From positions 1 to 50,338 of IMG/VR virus record IMGVR_UViG_2209111020_000005: 50,338 nucleotides of DNA; one strand, 5' to 3'. The DNA comes from a virus. The position numbers and the translations under genes were made by a program. This document shows, in pieces, positions 23,431-31,518 of the stretch; position 1 is the stretch's first letter; the number at the start of each line of letters is the position of its first letter. The notes under the pieces are model-generated. The model did not search any database, was not told where the DNA came from, and was given only the letters and a program-made list of their open reading frames with translations.

Positions 23431-24652
23431 GTGTTTCCCTCCTTCCTGTCCGGCGCCGTTCCGGCCGGTTATTCGTGTAGATCGCGTACCTGATGGCGTC
23501 CAAAACGTCGTCCCACTGTTTCACCGGTTCACCGGTCGTTTCATTCCAGACATACATGTAAATCTCTTTCTTAAACCGCTGTACGCGCTCTTTCACGATG
23601 AACAGCTTCCTGCGCTTAAATAGCCGGGCCACTTCCTCAATGCCCGCGATGACAGCCTTGTCTGCGTTAATCGCCCGGATATGCTCCCGGCGTAACCGCT
23701 TGACATGCTCAGGCCGCGCGGAATCACAAAAAAAGTTGATATTGCCGTATCGATTCTTAATTCCGATAGCTACATCAACCCAGTAATCAATCTCTTCAAA
23801 TTGTTTCGCATGTTCTTCAATCAGATAAAAATTGTCCTGATCATCTTGTCCGATCACGACTATGGCCCCGAAGTGCTCATAACCAAAATCGACTCCGGCA
23901 AAGTACTTCACAAGGTTGATGTCCTTCAACTTAGATTCACTGATATAGTGAATATCCCGATTGAAATCCTTGTAAACAACGCCTGCTGCGGCACACCACA
24001 ACCCATTGATGTCTCGGTCATAGAACATGCCGCTCGGTGTCGTCGCCTTGATATTCTCGCGATAGCGCTCATTCAAAAACGTATTATCGTCCAGGACAAA
24101 GTGAAAATCGACAATGCTTTTATCTGGATTGTCAATGTAATCACGCTTCAGCCAATGCTCCGGCTGATCCGGGTTGGTATCAATCAGGATCCGCGCGCCC
24201 GTTGCTGAACAGCGTGACTTGATTTCGTTGAATACTTCCTCGTTCGCCAGTGATGCTTCATTGACGTAGGCACCGTACGACGTCATGCCTCGGATCCGGC
24301 TCAGATCATTAATCTTGCTGTGTCCGGTGCACACAACCAGCACTCCGAACAGCTTGAACCGATTGTACTTGTCCATGTGAAAATGAATGCCGTACTTGTT
24401 TGTCAGTTCAATCAGCACGTTCTTTGCCAGGTTGCCGAGATTGGCGCCGGCTAGAATATACTGTGGATTCTCGACGCCCTCATTCAGAGCGATTCGGTGA
24501 ACTCGCTTCAGCTCATATAAGAATAGGTCGTTATCAATCACTGTCTTTCCGGTTCGCTTCGCCCCGTGATTGATCAACATGAAGTAGTCATGATTGAACG
24601 CATACCGGAGGACTTCCTGCTGTTTTTGCGTATAGAGATCATTCAGGCTCAT
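23414..24652 (-). CDS. terL: Terminase large subunit
   Basis: The ATG at 24652 follows GGAGGCGTTCCGGG; the longer frame to 24694 lies inside terS. The 412 residues have the adenine-binding/Walker A region INHGAKRTGKTVIDND (about 27-42), the Walker B-like GAYVNEASL, and the motif C/coupling segment RILIDTNPD. The C-terminal nuclease region has acidic residues in FAGVDFGYEHFGAIVV and FFCDSARPEH. It drives DNA packaging and cuts the concatemer. It is of the SPP1-like/pac type by resemblance. Confidence 0.92.
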   Translation of the reverse strand: MSLNDLYTQKQQEVLRYAFNHDYFMLINHGAKRTGKTVIDNDLFLYELKRVHRIALNEGVENPQYILAGANLGNLAKNVLIELTNKYGIHFHMDKYNRFKLFGVLVVCTGHSKINDLSRIRGMTSYGAYVNEASLANEEVFNEIKSRCSATGARILIDTNPDQPEHWLKRDYIDNPDKSIVDFHFVLDDNTFLNERYRENIKATTPSGMFYDRDINGLWCAAAGVVYKDFNRDIHYISESKLKDINLVKYFAGVDFGYEHFGAIVVIGQDDQDNFYLIEEHAKQFEEIDYWVDVAIGIKNRYGNINFFCDSARPEHVKRLRREHIRAINADKAVIAGIEEVARLFKRRKLFIVKERVQRFKKEIYMYVWNETTGEPVKQWDDVLDAIRYAIYTNNRPERRRTGRRETHEPVY

Positions 24653-25391
24653 CCCGGAACGCCTCCTCCAGCTTGTCCAGCAGGCTTCCAACATTGTCCT
24701 CTGTATTTATTCCAGTATCGGTTGAAGCGCGAATCTGATCAATACGAGCCTGCATCAGTTCCAGCTTCTTGCGGCGCTCGTCCTGCTCATCTGCAATGGA
24801 CACGAACTGCTTAATTAGATTACGTAGTTCAGCCATCGCTTTAGTTTGAGCCATTAAAAAGTTCGCCTGTTTATCCCAAGCGAACTGTAATTCGTATTCT
24901 CGTTCTTCAGTTGTGTCGGAGTCTTTCTTGCGCTTCAATTCTTTGGTGAGGTCGTCGTGATCTTGTACAAGCATGATCTTCTGCGCCCGGATAATGGCTG
25001 TATACTGAATCATGATTTGATCCCATATCATATCCTCTGGGGAACGATCCTGAATATTCTGCATGATCTCCACGGATTCAGCCGGAAGGTACTTGGAGAA
25101 GAAACCGAACTTGGTGGCGTTCTGATTCGCCAGCGGAGCGCCATGACCAGAAGCATTCTTGTTGCCCAGTTGTCCTCCTGGCTGACCTCTGGAACGTTTA
25201 GGAGCGCTCCTTTTCGATTTAGGAGCGCTCCCTTTTAATTCATTATCCCATTTGTCTTGTGCTTTCCACTTGCGGATGGTGCTTGGCGTGACTTTCATCT
25301 GGCTGGCAATGTCTACTAATTTAATGTCATCTTTATTTTTCAGCCATATAGCTTTTGCTTGATCACGTCTTGGATCTCTTGGTCGCGGCAC
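24639..25391 (-). CDS. terS: Terminase small subunit
   Basis: The 250-residue protein begins MPRPRDPRRDQAKAIWL with a helix-turn-helix (VDIASQMKVTPSTIRKWKAQ, about 25-44), then a basic Gly/Asn-rich linker (GQPGGQLGNKNASGHGAP) and a long coiled region. This is the phBC6A51/PBSX-like small terminase plan. It binds the packaging site and loads TerL. The linker DNA contains two exact palindromes at 25200-25231. Confidence 0.88.
   Translation of the reverse strand: MPRPRDPRRDQAKAIWLKNKDDIKLVDIASQMKVTPSTIRKWKAQDKWDNELKGSAPKSKRSAPKRSRGQPGGQLGNKNASGHGAPLANQNATKFGFFSKYLPAESVEIMQNIQDRSPEDMIWDQIMIQYTAIIRAQKIMLVQDHDDLTKELKRKKDSDTTEEREYELQFAWDKQANFLMAQTKAMAELRNLIKQFVSIADEQDERRKKLELMQARIDQIRASTDTGINTEDNVGSLLDKLEEAFRDEPE
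25200..25231. repeat. Duplicated palindrome inside terS, candidate pac site
   Basis: AGGAGCGCTCC occurs exactly at 25200-25210 and 25221-25231, 21 bp (two helical turns) apart; GGAGCGCTCC is a perfect 10-bp palindrome. It encodes a repeated Ser-Ala-Pro-Lys stretch. Packaging sites of pac phages often lie in terS, so this is a candidate binding site for TerS or another dimeric protein. Confidence 0.5.
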
Positions 25392-25476
25392 TACATTTCA
25401 CCCACCCCCGGATTACCTTCGTTTGTTTTGAAGCAAAAGAAAAAGCACCGCGGTGGGTGCTTCTCATTCTAAGTAA

Positions 25477-25890
25477 TTATTTGTTCAACTTATTATAAAT
25501 TGCTTTTATTGCTTCGTTATAATCTGAAACGGTATCATCCATAGAATCTGCCAAGGCATCTAAAGTCAATTCAAATCCAGTTTCTGATTTTATGTCTAAC
25601 CGTGTAGGCTGAAGATCATTTGGCTGAATCTTTAATTCAAGATGGATATTGGCTAAAATATCGCTATCAAAAACCAGCGTTCCATCGTCAGAAGAAATTG
25701 ATTCAATCTTTCCCCGAGAGAAGAAGTATAATACAAATTTTTTCTTGTTAAATATATTCGCAGGATAAAATACCTTCTCTTCAGCGTTTTCAATAAACGT
25801 CGGTAAGACGCTTAGTATCTTTTTATGAGTTTTCCAATAATCAATGTCCCTTTTATTGGCCATTTCTTTTAAATCATCAATGCTGAACAT
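25477..25890 (-). CDS. Hypothetical protein, AT-rich
   Basis: The ATG 25890 behind AGAGGAGATTAATA gives 137 residues; the longer frame to 26088 lacks a ribosome binding site. The protein begins MFSIDDLKEMANKRDIDYWK and has a beta-rich middle (KKFVLYFFSRGKIESISSDD) and a helical end. I recognise no family. It lies upstream of terS on the same strand in a more AT-rich tract that also holds the small toxin-like peptide, so it may be an accessory gene. Confidence 0.6.
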   Translation of the reverse strand: MFSIDDLKEMANKRDIDYWKTHKKILSVLPTFIENAEEKVFYPANIFNKKKFVLYFFSRGKIESISSDDGTLVFDSDILANIHLELKIQPNDLQPTRLDIKSETGFELTLDALADSMDDTVSDYNEAIKAIYNKLNK

Positions 25891-25961
25891 TATTAATCTC
25901 CTCTTTTCTGCAGAATACCAATCTATTCCACAAAACAGGACAATGTTCCTGCTTTTTTTGC

Positions 25962-25989
25962 AATAAAAAATAAGCCCGCATAAAGCGGA
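25962..25989 (-). terminator. Candidate short leftward terminator
   Basis: On the minus strand CCGC-TTTAT-GCGGG is followed by CTTATTTTTTATT. The stem is short (4-5 bp). It would end a leftward RNA antisense to the 5' part of the toxin-like gene at 26051. Confidence 0.35.
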
Positions 25990-26050
25990 ACTCATAATCA
26001 AAAACATTAATTCATATAATCCCCATATCTCGAATTGAGGAGATGATATA

Positions 26051-26125
26051 GTGAACAATAGCCAGTTGTTCACCATCGTCATACTCATGATTACTGTTGC
26101 CTACATTTCACTGATCATGAGATGA
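26051..26125 (+). CDS. 24-residue hydrophobic peptide, candidate type I toxin
   Basis: GTG 26051 lies just after TTGAGGAGATGATATA, a strong ribosome binding site. It opens a 24-residue frame, MNNSQLFTIVILMITVAYIS and then LIMR, consisting of one transmembrane helix with a short polar start. TATAAT at 26015-26020 could be its -10 box and a strong terminator follows at 26128. It runs against all neighbouring phage genes. Small single-helix peptides with their own promoter and terminator are the usual toxins of type I systems, where an antisense RNA from the other strand blocks translation. I cannot match the peptide to a named family. Confidence 0.5.
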   Translation: MNNSQLFTIVILMITVAYISLIMR

Positions 26126-26127
26126 CC

Positions 26128-26166
26128 ATCAAAAGAGCTGGTTTTCCCGGCTCTTTTGATTTTCTA
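26128..26166 (+). terminator. Strong terminator after the toxin-like peptide
   Basis: ATCAAAAGAGC (26128-26138) and GCTCTTTTGAT (26150-26160) form a perfect 11-bp stem with an 11-nt loop, followed by TTTCTATAT. It begins 2 bp after the stop codon and closes the little plus-strand unit; read leftward it also has T-rich flanks. Confidence 0.75.
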
Positions 26167-26348
26167 TATTTAATTTATTATTTATCGTCAAGAAATATGA
26201 ACTATTATATTTAATATATTTTAATCATATCCTAAACAGCATCAATACATATAAATCAATTACTTTTTTATTTTTTTAAGCACCAACGGTGCGCCATATT
26301 CATGCTCTCGACCGGAGTGCTCCTCTACTCCCCGCCCTGCCTTTGAGT

Positions 26349-26792
26349 TTAGCATGCAGTCTGACCATCTGGCAATTTCTGTGACAAGTGGGACATCTGG
26401 GACATTTTGTCCACTATGTCGTCCCTTAGGCGTTGCACATGACGTCTGGACAATCCCATGTGGTAAGAAATCTGTATGATCGACATTCCATCAAGCAAAC
26501 ATTCCAGCACCGCTTTCTCACGTTCATCCGTAATCAGATGGATCCTCCGCTGTATGTAAAGCACTTGCCGCTCTAACCTCTCAATCCACTTTGATTTTTT
26601 CTCTCTCCGTATGACTTCTTGGGCGACGGGATCACTTGTTTCTCCCTTTCCGTGCGGCATGCTGCCATCTATCCCATATTGGCCGGTAATTGACTGATTG
26701 ACTTCGAGCATCATTTTCCGCTGTCGGGCGATTTCGTTTATCATCCAGTGATAATCGCGCAGGATCTTTGCGATTTCCTTCTTGTTCATCAT
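26349..26792 (-). CDS. ArpU/RinA-like late transcription regulator
   Basis: The 147-residue protein is helical and charged, with a sigma-70 region 4-like helix-turn-helix at about 95-125 (EREKAVLECLLDGMSIIQIS then MGLSRRHVQRLRDD). That layout, and the position just upstream of the packaging and head genes, fit the ArpU/RinA/LtrC class of late operon activators in Gram-positive phages. It starts one base inside the stop of the upstream 47-residue gene (TAATG). Confidence 0.75.
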   Translation of the reverse strand: MMNKKEIAKILRDYHWMINEIARQRKMMLEVNQSITGQYGIDGSMPHGKGETSDPVAQEVIRREKKSKWIERLERQVLYIQRRIHLITDEREKAVLECLLDGMSIIQISYHMGLSRRHVQRLRDDIVDKMSQMSHLSQKLPDGQTAC

Positions 26793-26935
26793 TACAGCCC
26801 CTTCCTTCGCAGCGCACCATGCCGTCGCTCCAACGTCTGGTCAAACTGCCCCATCAGCTCGCGAAGATCATGCTTCGATAATTCCGGTTTCTGGTTCTGA
26901 CGTTGCTTTTGCTTCTTCTCATCCTTCCTGCGCAT
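26792..26935 (-). CDS. Very basic 47-residue phage protein
   Basis: The frame from ATG 26935 to TAA 26792 encodes MRRKDEKKQKQRQNQKPELS followed by a helical, Arg-rich second half (KHDLRELMGQFDQTLERRHG). It overlaps the upstream frame by 17 bp and the downstream regulator by 1 bp, typical of translational coupling. It probably binds nucleic acid, judging only from charge. Confidence 0.6.
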   Translation of the reverse strand: MRRKDEKKQKQRQNQKPELSKHDLRELMGQFDQTLERRHGALRRKGL

Positions 26936-27290
26936 CTACATCACCATCCTCCGGCACTCGGATCCGCCCAGACATCAATTCGGGGAGAAGGTAATCCCTA
27001 AGTTCAGCAAGATATTCATTTTCAGTGTTATTGAAATAATGGATCATCTGGACATACATCATAAGAATCATTGGGAACATGTCAGCGGTGGATTCCTTGC
27101 TCTTGTTTTCAAACTTGATTTCATTTTTGTTTTTGGACAGCTGCAAATAGTTGTCTTTTTCAAAGTGAATCCCTAGAAACGCCAGCTTTTTGTTCTGTTC
27201 ATCAGTTATTCCGTTCTTTTTTTTCATCAGTTGATAATCTTCATCAAGCTTATATTTCTTAGCGATAGTTTCATTTATTGTGAGCTTCAA
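26919..27290 (-). pseudogene. C-terminal part of the HsdM-like methyltransferase, split off by a stop codon
   Basis: This 123-residue frame (apparent TTG start without a good ribosome binding site) is in the same frame as the methyltransferase gene upstream, separated only by its TAA stop and 17 further sense codons. Those codons read KDIANDINRIVKNRNVLKLT into this frame, which looks like the usual helical tail of HsdM subunits. The last 30 residues (LAELRDYLLPELMSGRIRV) resemble the C-terminus of HsdS specificity subunits. The simplest reading is one ancestral gene of ~520 codons interrupted by a nonsense mutation; a sequencing error or read-through is possible. Confidence 0.6.
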
Positions 27291-27341
27291 AACGTTTCTA
27301 TTTTTTACGATTCGATTAATGTCATTGGCGATGTCTTTAAA

Positions 27342-28484
27342 TTACCGGTGCTCTGGCTCCTCATCTGGCATCTCGATGTACCGTGAAGGAGTCAAAATAA
27401 AATCGTTTTCCTTTATTTCTTCAGCTGTTGCTGATGCTGAGAAACCCAATTCATCAGTTGGCCTAGAAACAGCATCCATAATCTTCTGGATGTGCTCTTC
27501 TGCCAGGACATTGATTTCTTTTTTATAAATCCGTGCTCTATGAGCGATATCTTCATCCGTCAATCCGCCGCGCTGTTCCCTAATCTCTTGATTGCAGGTT
27601 TTTCTGGCATCGATCAGTTTCACCTTACTATTCTCTTTTTGTGTTATCGTCAGGATGCAGACAGGAATACTTGTTGATTCAAACATCCGATCAGGAAGCA
27701 TGATAACAGATTCAAGCTTCCCAGCTAATACCAGGTATTCTCTGATTGTTTTTTCTGGTTTTGATGATAAAATTCCGCATGGCAGAATCATGGCCATTCT
27801 TCCGCTGTTTTGCAGCTTGCTAAGGACATGGAGAACAAACGCATAATTGGCGTTGCTTTCCGGAGGCAGGCCGCTTTCCGTGAACCGCGGATCCAATTCT
27901 CCTAATTGCGGATGCTTCCACCTGATGTTATATGGCGGATTTGATATGCCCGAGTCTGCCATTATTTCCGTTTTTTCAATCCTGCCGACCGTTCCATATT
28001 TATCGCCTGGCAGCACTTGATAAGTGGATGAAACCCGTTCAGATAGCACATTTCCATTAATTACAACAGCATATATATTTCTAACTGAAAGATTAAACAG
28101 TAGCAGCGGAACCACATTTTCATCTAATTCCTCGCACACAAATTTTAAATCGTGATTCGTGTTCCACTTCTGGATTGTGAGTGCCCCGGATCCAGCACAA
28201 CAATCATAAATGACGCTTTCTCCTGCGTGTTCCGTCAACTTGGCAAGCAATTCAGCCAGACTTGCCGGCGTAAAGTCCTGCTTCTTTCCCTCCCGATCAG
28301 CCAGATAAAACTGCCAGATCTGCTGCATCCAGTCCACCGTGAGGTCAGGACATAGTTTCAGATAATCCTCGTATACTTTTTCCTCTCTATCCATGACCGC
28401 CTGCATGATCCGTTCTGGAAGCTCTGAGAAGGTATTACAACCAAGTACCAACAAAAACTTATCTGCTGTTTCTTTAAGTTCCAT
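27342..28484 (-). CDS. HsdM-like N6-adenine DNA methyltransferase (C-terminally truncated)
   Basis: From ATG 28484 (behind GGAGGGATACAG) the 380 residues have the SAM-binding motif I in VIYDCCAGSGALT (about 97-109), the catalytic NPPY in GISNPPYNIRW (about 180-190), and a QDFTPASLAELLAKL segment typical of type I modification subunits. The end FILTPSRYIEMPDEE is the normal HsdM 'SRYIE' block, after which family members usually continue; here TAA 27342 stops the frame and the rest lies at 26919-27341. It probably protects phage DNA from host restriction, if still active. It has a terminator just upstream and so seems to be a separate cassette. Confidence 0.8.
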   Translation of the reverse strand: MELKETADKFLLVLGCNTFSELPERIMQAVMDREEKVYEDYLKLCPDLTVDWMQQIWQFYLADREGKKQDFTPASLAELLAKLTEHAGESVIYDCCAGSGALTIQKWNTNHDLKFVCEELDENVVPLLLFNLSVRNIYAVVINGNVLSERVSSTYQVLPGDKYGTVGRIEKTEIMADSGISNPPYNIRWKHPQLGELDPRFTESGLPPESNANYAFVLHVLSKLQNSGRMAMILPCGILSSKPEKTIREYLVLAGKLESVIMLPDRMFESTSIPVCILTITQKENSKVKLIDARKTCNQEIREQRGGLTDEDIAHRARIYKKEINVLAEEHIQKIMDAVSRPTDELGFSASATAEEIKENDFILTPSRYIEMPDEEPEHR

Positions 28485-28528
28485 CTGTATCCCTCCATTT
28501 ATTGTCTGAGTCAATATTCATGGCAAAT

Positions 28529-28578
28529 AAAAAGAGGACGCAGAAACAACGGCGTTTAACCGTCATTTCAACGTCCTC
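28529..28578 (-). terminator. Leftward terminator upstream of the methyltransferase
   Basis: On the minus strand GAGGACG (28578-28572) pairs with CGTCCTC (28540-28534), with an inner ACGG/CCGT stem, and TTTTTATTT follows. It separates the small early genes from the methyltransferase, which would then need its own promoter or antitermination. Confidence 0.6.
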
Positions 28579-28607
28579 CAGATGACTGGTAGAACAGAAA
28601 GTGATAA

Positions 28608-28961
28608 TTATTTTATCGTATGATAAATGGTATAACTTTCAACATCATAAAGAAAAGATGAAGCGTCTCTTTTCGAAAACGTTCCTACCGTGTGAAGCAA
28701 TGCATCATCAATGTATGCTGAATAGTTTATATAATTTTGATCGGTGCGGATTGCCTTTCCTACTCTTTGCAAATGATAATGATGATACTCTTCCCTGAGC
28801 AATTTGCGTAAGTAATTTGCCACTTTCAATTGTTCACTTGGCGAAACATTTTGACCTGTTGCTTCTGATGCTGTTGTTTTGTAAAAGTTAATATGTTCTT
28901 TCAGTTCATCAGCAGAGATCCTTTCATTTTCAAACGGAAGAACAACTCTTTTCAATTCCAT
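28608..28961 (-). CDS. Hypothetical phage protein
   Basis: The 117-residue protein begins MELKRVVLPFENERISADEL and is mainly helical, with YLRKLLREEYHHYHLQRVG in the middle. I recognise no family. It is followed by a terminator and preceded 1 bp away by the DUF3954-like gene, so both belong to one leftward unit. Confidence 0.6.
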   Translation of the reverse strand: MELKRVVLPFENERISADELKEHINFYKTTASEATGQNVSPSEQLKVANYLRKLLREEYHHYHLQRVGKAIRTDQNYINYSAYIDDALLHTVGTFSKRDASSFLYDVESYTIYHTIK

Positions 28962-28962
28962 T

Positions 28963-29160
28963 TCAAAACTCCTCCCCCTCGTCCCACTTCACGCGTTTCA
29001 CTTTTCCCTGGTGCGTCACAATGCTTGTCTCTCCGAACTCCGGCAGGTCGGCCATCTTCGCCTTCCCATCTCCGATTACAATCACCTTGTTATTTAATTC
29101 CATTATATCAAGTTGCAGCCTCATTGTGTCCGGATCTATCTTCATTTCTTTTAATCGCAC
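28963..29160 (-). CDS. DUF3954/XtrA-like small protein
   Basis: Read from GTG 29160 behind AAGGGGCGATAACC, the 65 residues include NKVIVIGDGKAKMADLPEFG and ETSIVTHQGKVKRVKWDEGE. This is the short beta-rich pattern 'YVVxxGKAxxxxLPExGxxxIxTHxGK' of DUF3954 (XtrA-like) proteins, common in Bacillus-type phages near the late regulator. The function is unknown. Confidence 0.65.
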   Translation of the reverse strand: MRLKEMKIDPDTMRLQLDIMELNNKVIVIGDGKAKMADLPEFGETSIVTHQGKVKRVKWDEGEEF

Positions 29161-29175
29161 GGTTATCGCCCCTTA

Positions 29176-29228
29176 TGTTAAAATATAGGCATCGGATTGT
29201 CGGGGCGACCCGGCTTTTTTTATTGCGT
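29176..29228 (+). ncRNA. Short plus-strand promoter-terminator unit 1
   Basis: An extended -10 box TGTTAAAAT (29176-29184) is followed about 20 nt later by CGGG-GCGA-CCCG and a seven-T tract (29215-29221). This would give an RNA of about 35 nt antisense to the leader of the DUF3954-like gene. No good -35 was seen. The same design recurs at 40672 and 41438. Confidence 0.35.
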
Positions 29229-29247
29229 ATCAGTGTCGTACTGCGAA

Positions 29248-29580
29248 TTAATCGATACCGTTTATTTTCTTGAGTAAAGCGTAATTTCTATCATTCTCTG
29301 AGTCGAAGTTATGGCCTAGCAGTTGTCTCCTTACTGGTGCTAGCTTTCGGTCATCGTTATACTTCCCACCACCGATCATAAATGTAGCTGCCCATGGTGT
29401 AGCATTTGGACTGAAATAAAGATATAACGGCCACCATCTGCTAAAGCAGAGAAATGGCAAGCGAAAGCAAATGTATCCGTACTTTTTCGTGTGAATGTTA
29501 ACGCCCCAATGCATCGCATTTCTCCCAAAAACAGTGATATTTTTTCCAATATGGAAATGACCACCCAACCAGTCTTTCAT
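29248..29580 (-). CDS. Hypothetical phage protein, Trp/aromatic rich
   Basis: This 110-residue protein begins MKDWLGGHFHIGKNITVFGR and is unusually rich in aromatic residues (FRLPFLCFSRWWPLYLYFSP). It ends in a charged helical tail. It contains no clear transmembrane helix of standard length and no motif I know. It is conserved in layout with phage early-region accessory genes and lies just after the C5 methyltransferase gene. Confidence 0.6.
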   Translation of the reverse strand: MKDWLGGHFHIGKNITVFGRNAMHWGVNIHTKKYGYICFRLPFLCFSRWWPLYLYFSPNATPWAATFMIGGGKYNDDRKLAPVRRQLLGHNFDSENDRNYALLKKINGID

Positions 29581-29613
29581 TAGATATATCTCCTTTTATT
29601 TCGTAATAGCTGT

Positions 29614-30987
29614 CTACTCCGCCACAGCCCACTTGTATTTCTTAACGCACAGCTCTGGCATGTTCGCTCTCACCAGCGCTTCGACAAATTGCGGTGGAAC
29701 CGCATTGCCGCAGCGCGCAACCTGCTTACTTTTTGGGTATGTCTTTCCCTCAAAGTCGTGATCGATAATGTAGTTGTGCGGAAATCCCTGCGCATCGAAT
29801 AATTCCCGTGGCTGAAGCATCCGCATGCCGATGTCTACGATCCGGTATGGCTGACCGTACACCTTTACCAGTCCGAATCGGTCATGCGATGTCACTGTAC
29901 TAAGCGGATCAGTCACTGACTGTCCAATTCCTTGCCCATAGTATTTCAGTAGAAAAGCCTCTACCGTCCCGATATGCTGACCATTTGCCGTGATTGTCGG
30001 TAACGGATCCTTGACGCTTGATCCGATGCTTGTCCCATAAAACTTAGTTAAAAACGCGCAGGTCAATGCGTATCTGTTTGACGTATCCACTGTTAGCAAT
30101 GGGCGGTCCATTGTCTGACCACGTGCATCGCTGTCATAGCTGTGATATTGAGAGATAAACGATGCAGCCACTTTTCCATCTTTGACGATGTACGGATCTG
30201 GATTTTCGATAATGAATTTCTCAATCCCCTTGGCTATCCGCACCATCGTCTTTTCGACTAGCGGCTTCCTACGACTGAAAATACTTTTGCATGGAACCGA
30301 CCAGTCAATGATTTCTGCTGCTGTTCTCCACGGCTTTTTCAAGCCTAACCGCACCGTCAATTCATTCGGATCTCCGTGTGTTGTCTCCGGCCAGGCTATC
30401 GGCCGTCCATCTCTCCGGGCCACCATGAAGAATCGTTTTCGGCTTGTAGGCGCGCCATAATCACAGGCACGCAGTTCGCTGAATTTGACCTGATATCCTT
30501 CTTTTTTCAGCGCCCGGATAAATGCCCTGAACGTTTGTCCTTTCTTTTCTGGATCCGGCCGGCTATCTTTGAGCAGCGGACCCCAAGTCTGGAACTCCTC
30601 AACGTTTTCTAACATGATGACTCTCGGATGCACTGCTTTAGCCCACCGCACGGCTACCCAAGCAAGTCCCCTGATGTGCTTGTCAACCGGCTTACCACCT
30701 TTTGCTTTAGAAAAGTGTTTGCAATCCGGAGACAGCCAGCATAGTCCCACCGGCCGGCCATTGCATGCCTTGACCGGATCCACGTCCCACACATTCTCGC
30801 AATAGTGTTCCGTCTCCGGATGATTGGCCTTGTGCATTGCTATGGCATCCGGATCGTGGTTGATAGCTATGTCTACATTAAGCCCGGTCGCCAACTCTAT
30901 ACCGGTGCTTGCTCCACCTCCACCAGCGAAGTTATCGACTATAATTTCTCTGAACATATCAAGCTGCTTAACTGGCAATTCCTTCAC
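29614..30987 (-). CDS. C5-cytosine DNA methyltransferase
   Basis: The 457-residue enzyme has motif I IVDNFAGGGGASTGIE (about 16-31). The catalytic loop is LSPDCKHFSKAKGG, where the Cys lies in 'PDC' rather than the usual 'PC', as in a known phage subgroup. Motif VI is ENVEEF and motif VIII-like is GAPTSRKRFF. The target-recognition region has two similar blocks (FLTKFYGTSIG, FLLKYYGQGIG). It methylates cytosine C5, probably to evade host restriction. It overlaps the upstream 127-residue gene by 4 bp. Confidence 0.9.
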   Translation of the reverse strand: MKELPVKQLDMFREIIVDNFAGGGGASTGIELATGLNVDIAINHDPDAIAMHKANHPETEHYCENVWDVDPVKACNGRPVGLCWLSPDCKHFSKAKGGKPVDKHIRGLAWVAVRWAKAVHPRVIMLENVEEFQTWGPLLKDSRPDPEKKGQTFRAFIRALKKEGYQVKFSELRACDYGAPTSRKRFFMVARRDGRPIAWPETTHGDPNELTVRLGLKKPWRTAAEIIDWSVPCKSIFSRRKPLVEKTMVRIAKGIEKFIIENPDPYIVKDGKVAASFISQYHSYDSDARGQTMDRPLLTVDTSNRYALTCAFLTKFYGTSIGSSVKDPLPTITANGQHIGTVEAFLLKYYGQGIGQSVTDPLSTVTSHDRFGLVKVYGQPYRIVDIGMRMLQPRELFDAQGFPHNYIIDHDFEGKTYPKSKQVARCGNAVPPQFVEALVRANMPELCVKKYKWAVAE

Positions 30988-31367
30988 CTCTTCAACTGCT
31001 CAATAATCTCAACGTCGTCCTTATCGATCGATAGTGAACCAGGGGAATCGTAATCTCCGGCATCCCAATCTTTTTCAAACTGATCTCTATCGTCTACGTA
31101 TGTTCCGACAACTGGATCCTGCTCAAAGGCATAAATCAATTCCTTTATCCTTTCTTCATCTTTCTTGTTCCATCCAGCTAGCAAATATCCATCATCTGTA
31201 AAATTATCCATCACTGCAACCCCAAGACCATCAATCAGGTCATAGGCCTTGATGATACCTTGGATAACCTCATCACTAGGTTTAGGACCAAAAGTAAAGT
31301 CCTTTAAAATTTGTTCTGCAGTTTTCCCGGCTGTTTTAAATTTTGCTTTATACGCTATAACTTTCAT
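30984..31367 (-). CDS. Hypothetical phage protein
   Basis: The 127-residue acidic protein begins MKVIAYKAKFKTAGKTAEQI and contains a GYLLAGWNKKDEERIKELIY segment. There is no family I can name. The TAA/ATG overlap with the C5 methyltransferase gene suggests co-expression and perhaps a linked role in modification. Confidence 0.55.
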   Translation of the reverse strand: MKVIAYKAKFKTAGKTAEQILKDFTFGPKPSDEVIQGIIKAYDLIDGLGVAVMDNFTDDGYLLAGWNKKDEERIKELIYAFEQDPVVGTYVDDRDQFEKDWDAGDYDSPGSLSIDKDDVEIIEQLKR

Positions 31368-31383
31368 TTCTGATTCCCCCTCA

Positions 31384-31518
31384 CTATTTCTTCACCTTCA
31401 CCGGTTTCCATCCATCCCTTATTCGTGCTCTGAGATCATGACGCTGAAGCTGTTCGTATAACCAGACTTTATGCTGCTCCTCCATCCGAAAGAGTAGGAT
31501 CCATCGGCGGCGACTCAT
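31384..31518 (-). CDS. Small basic phage protein (44 aa)
   Basis: The ATG at 31518 overlaps the stop of the upstream gene (ATGA). The frame encodes MSRRRWILLFRMEEQHKVWL then YEQLQRHDLRARIRDGWKPV and ends KVKK at 31384. The basic helical pattern and tight overlap support a real gene of unknown function. Confidence 0.55.
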   Translation of the reverse strand: MSRRRWILLFRMEEQHKVWLYEQLQRHDLRARIRDGWKPVKVKK

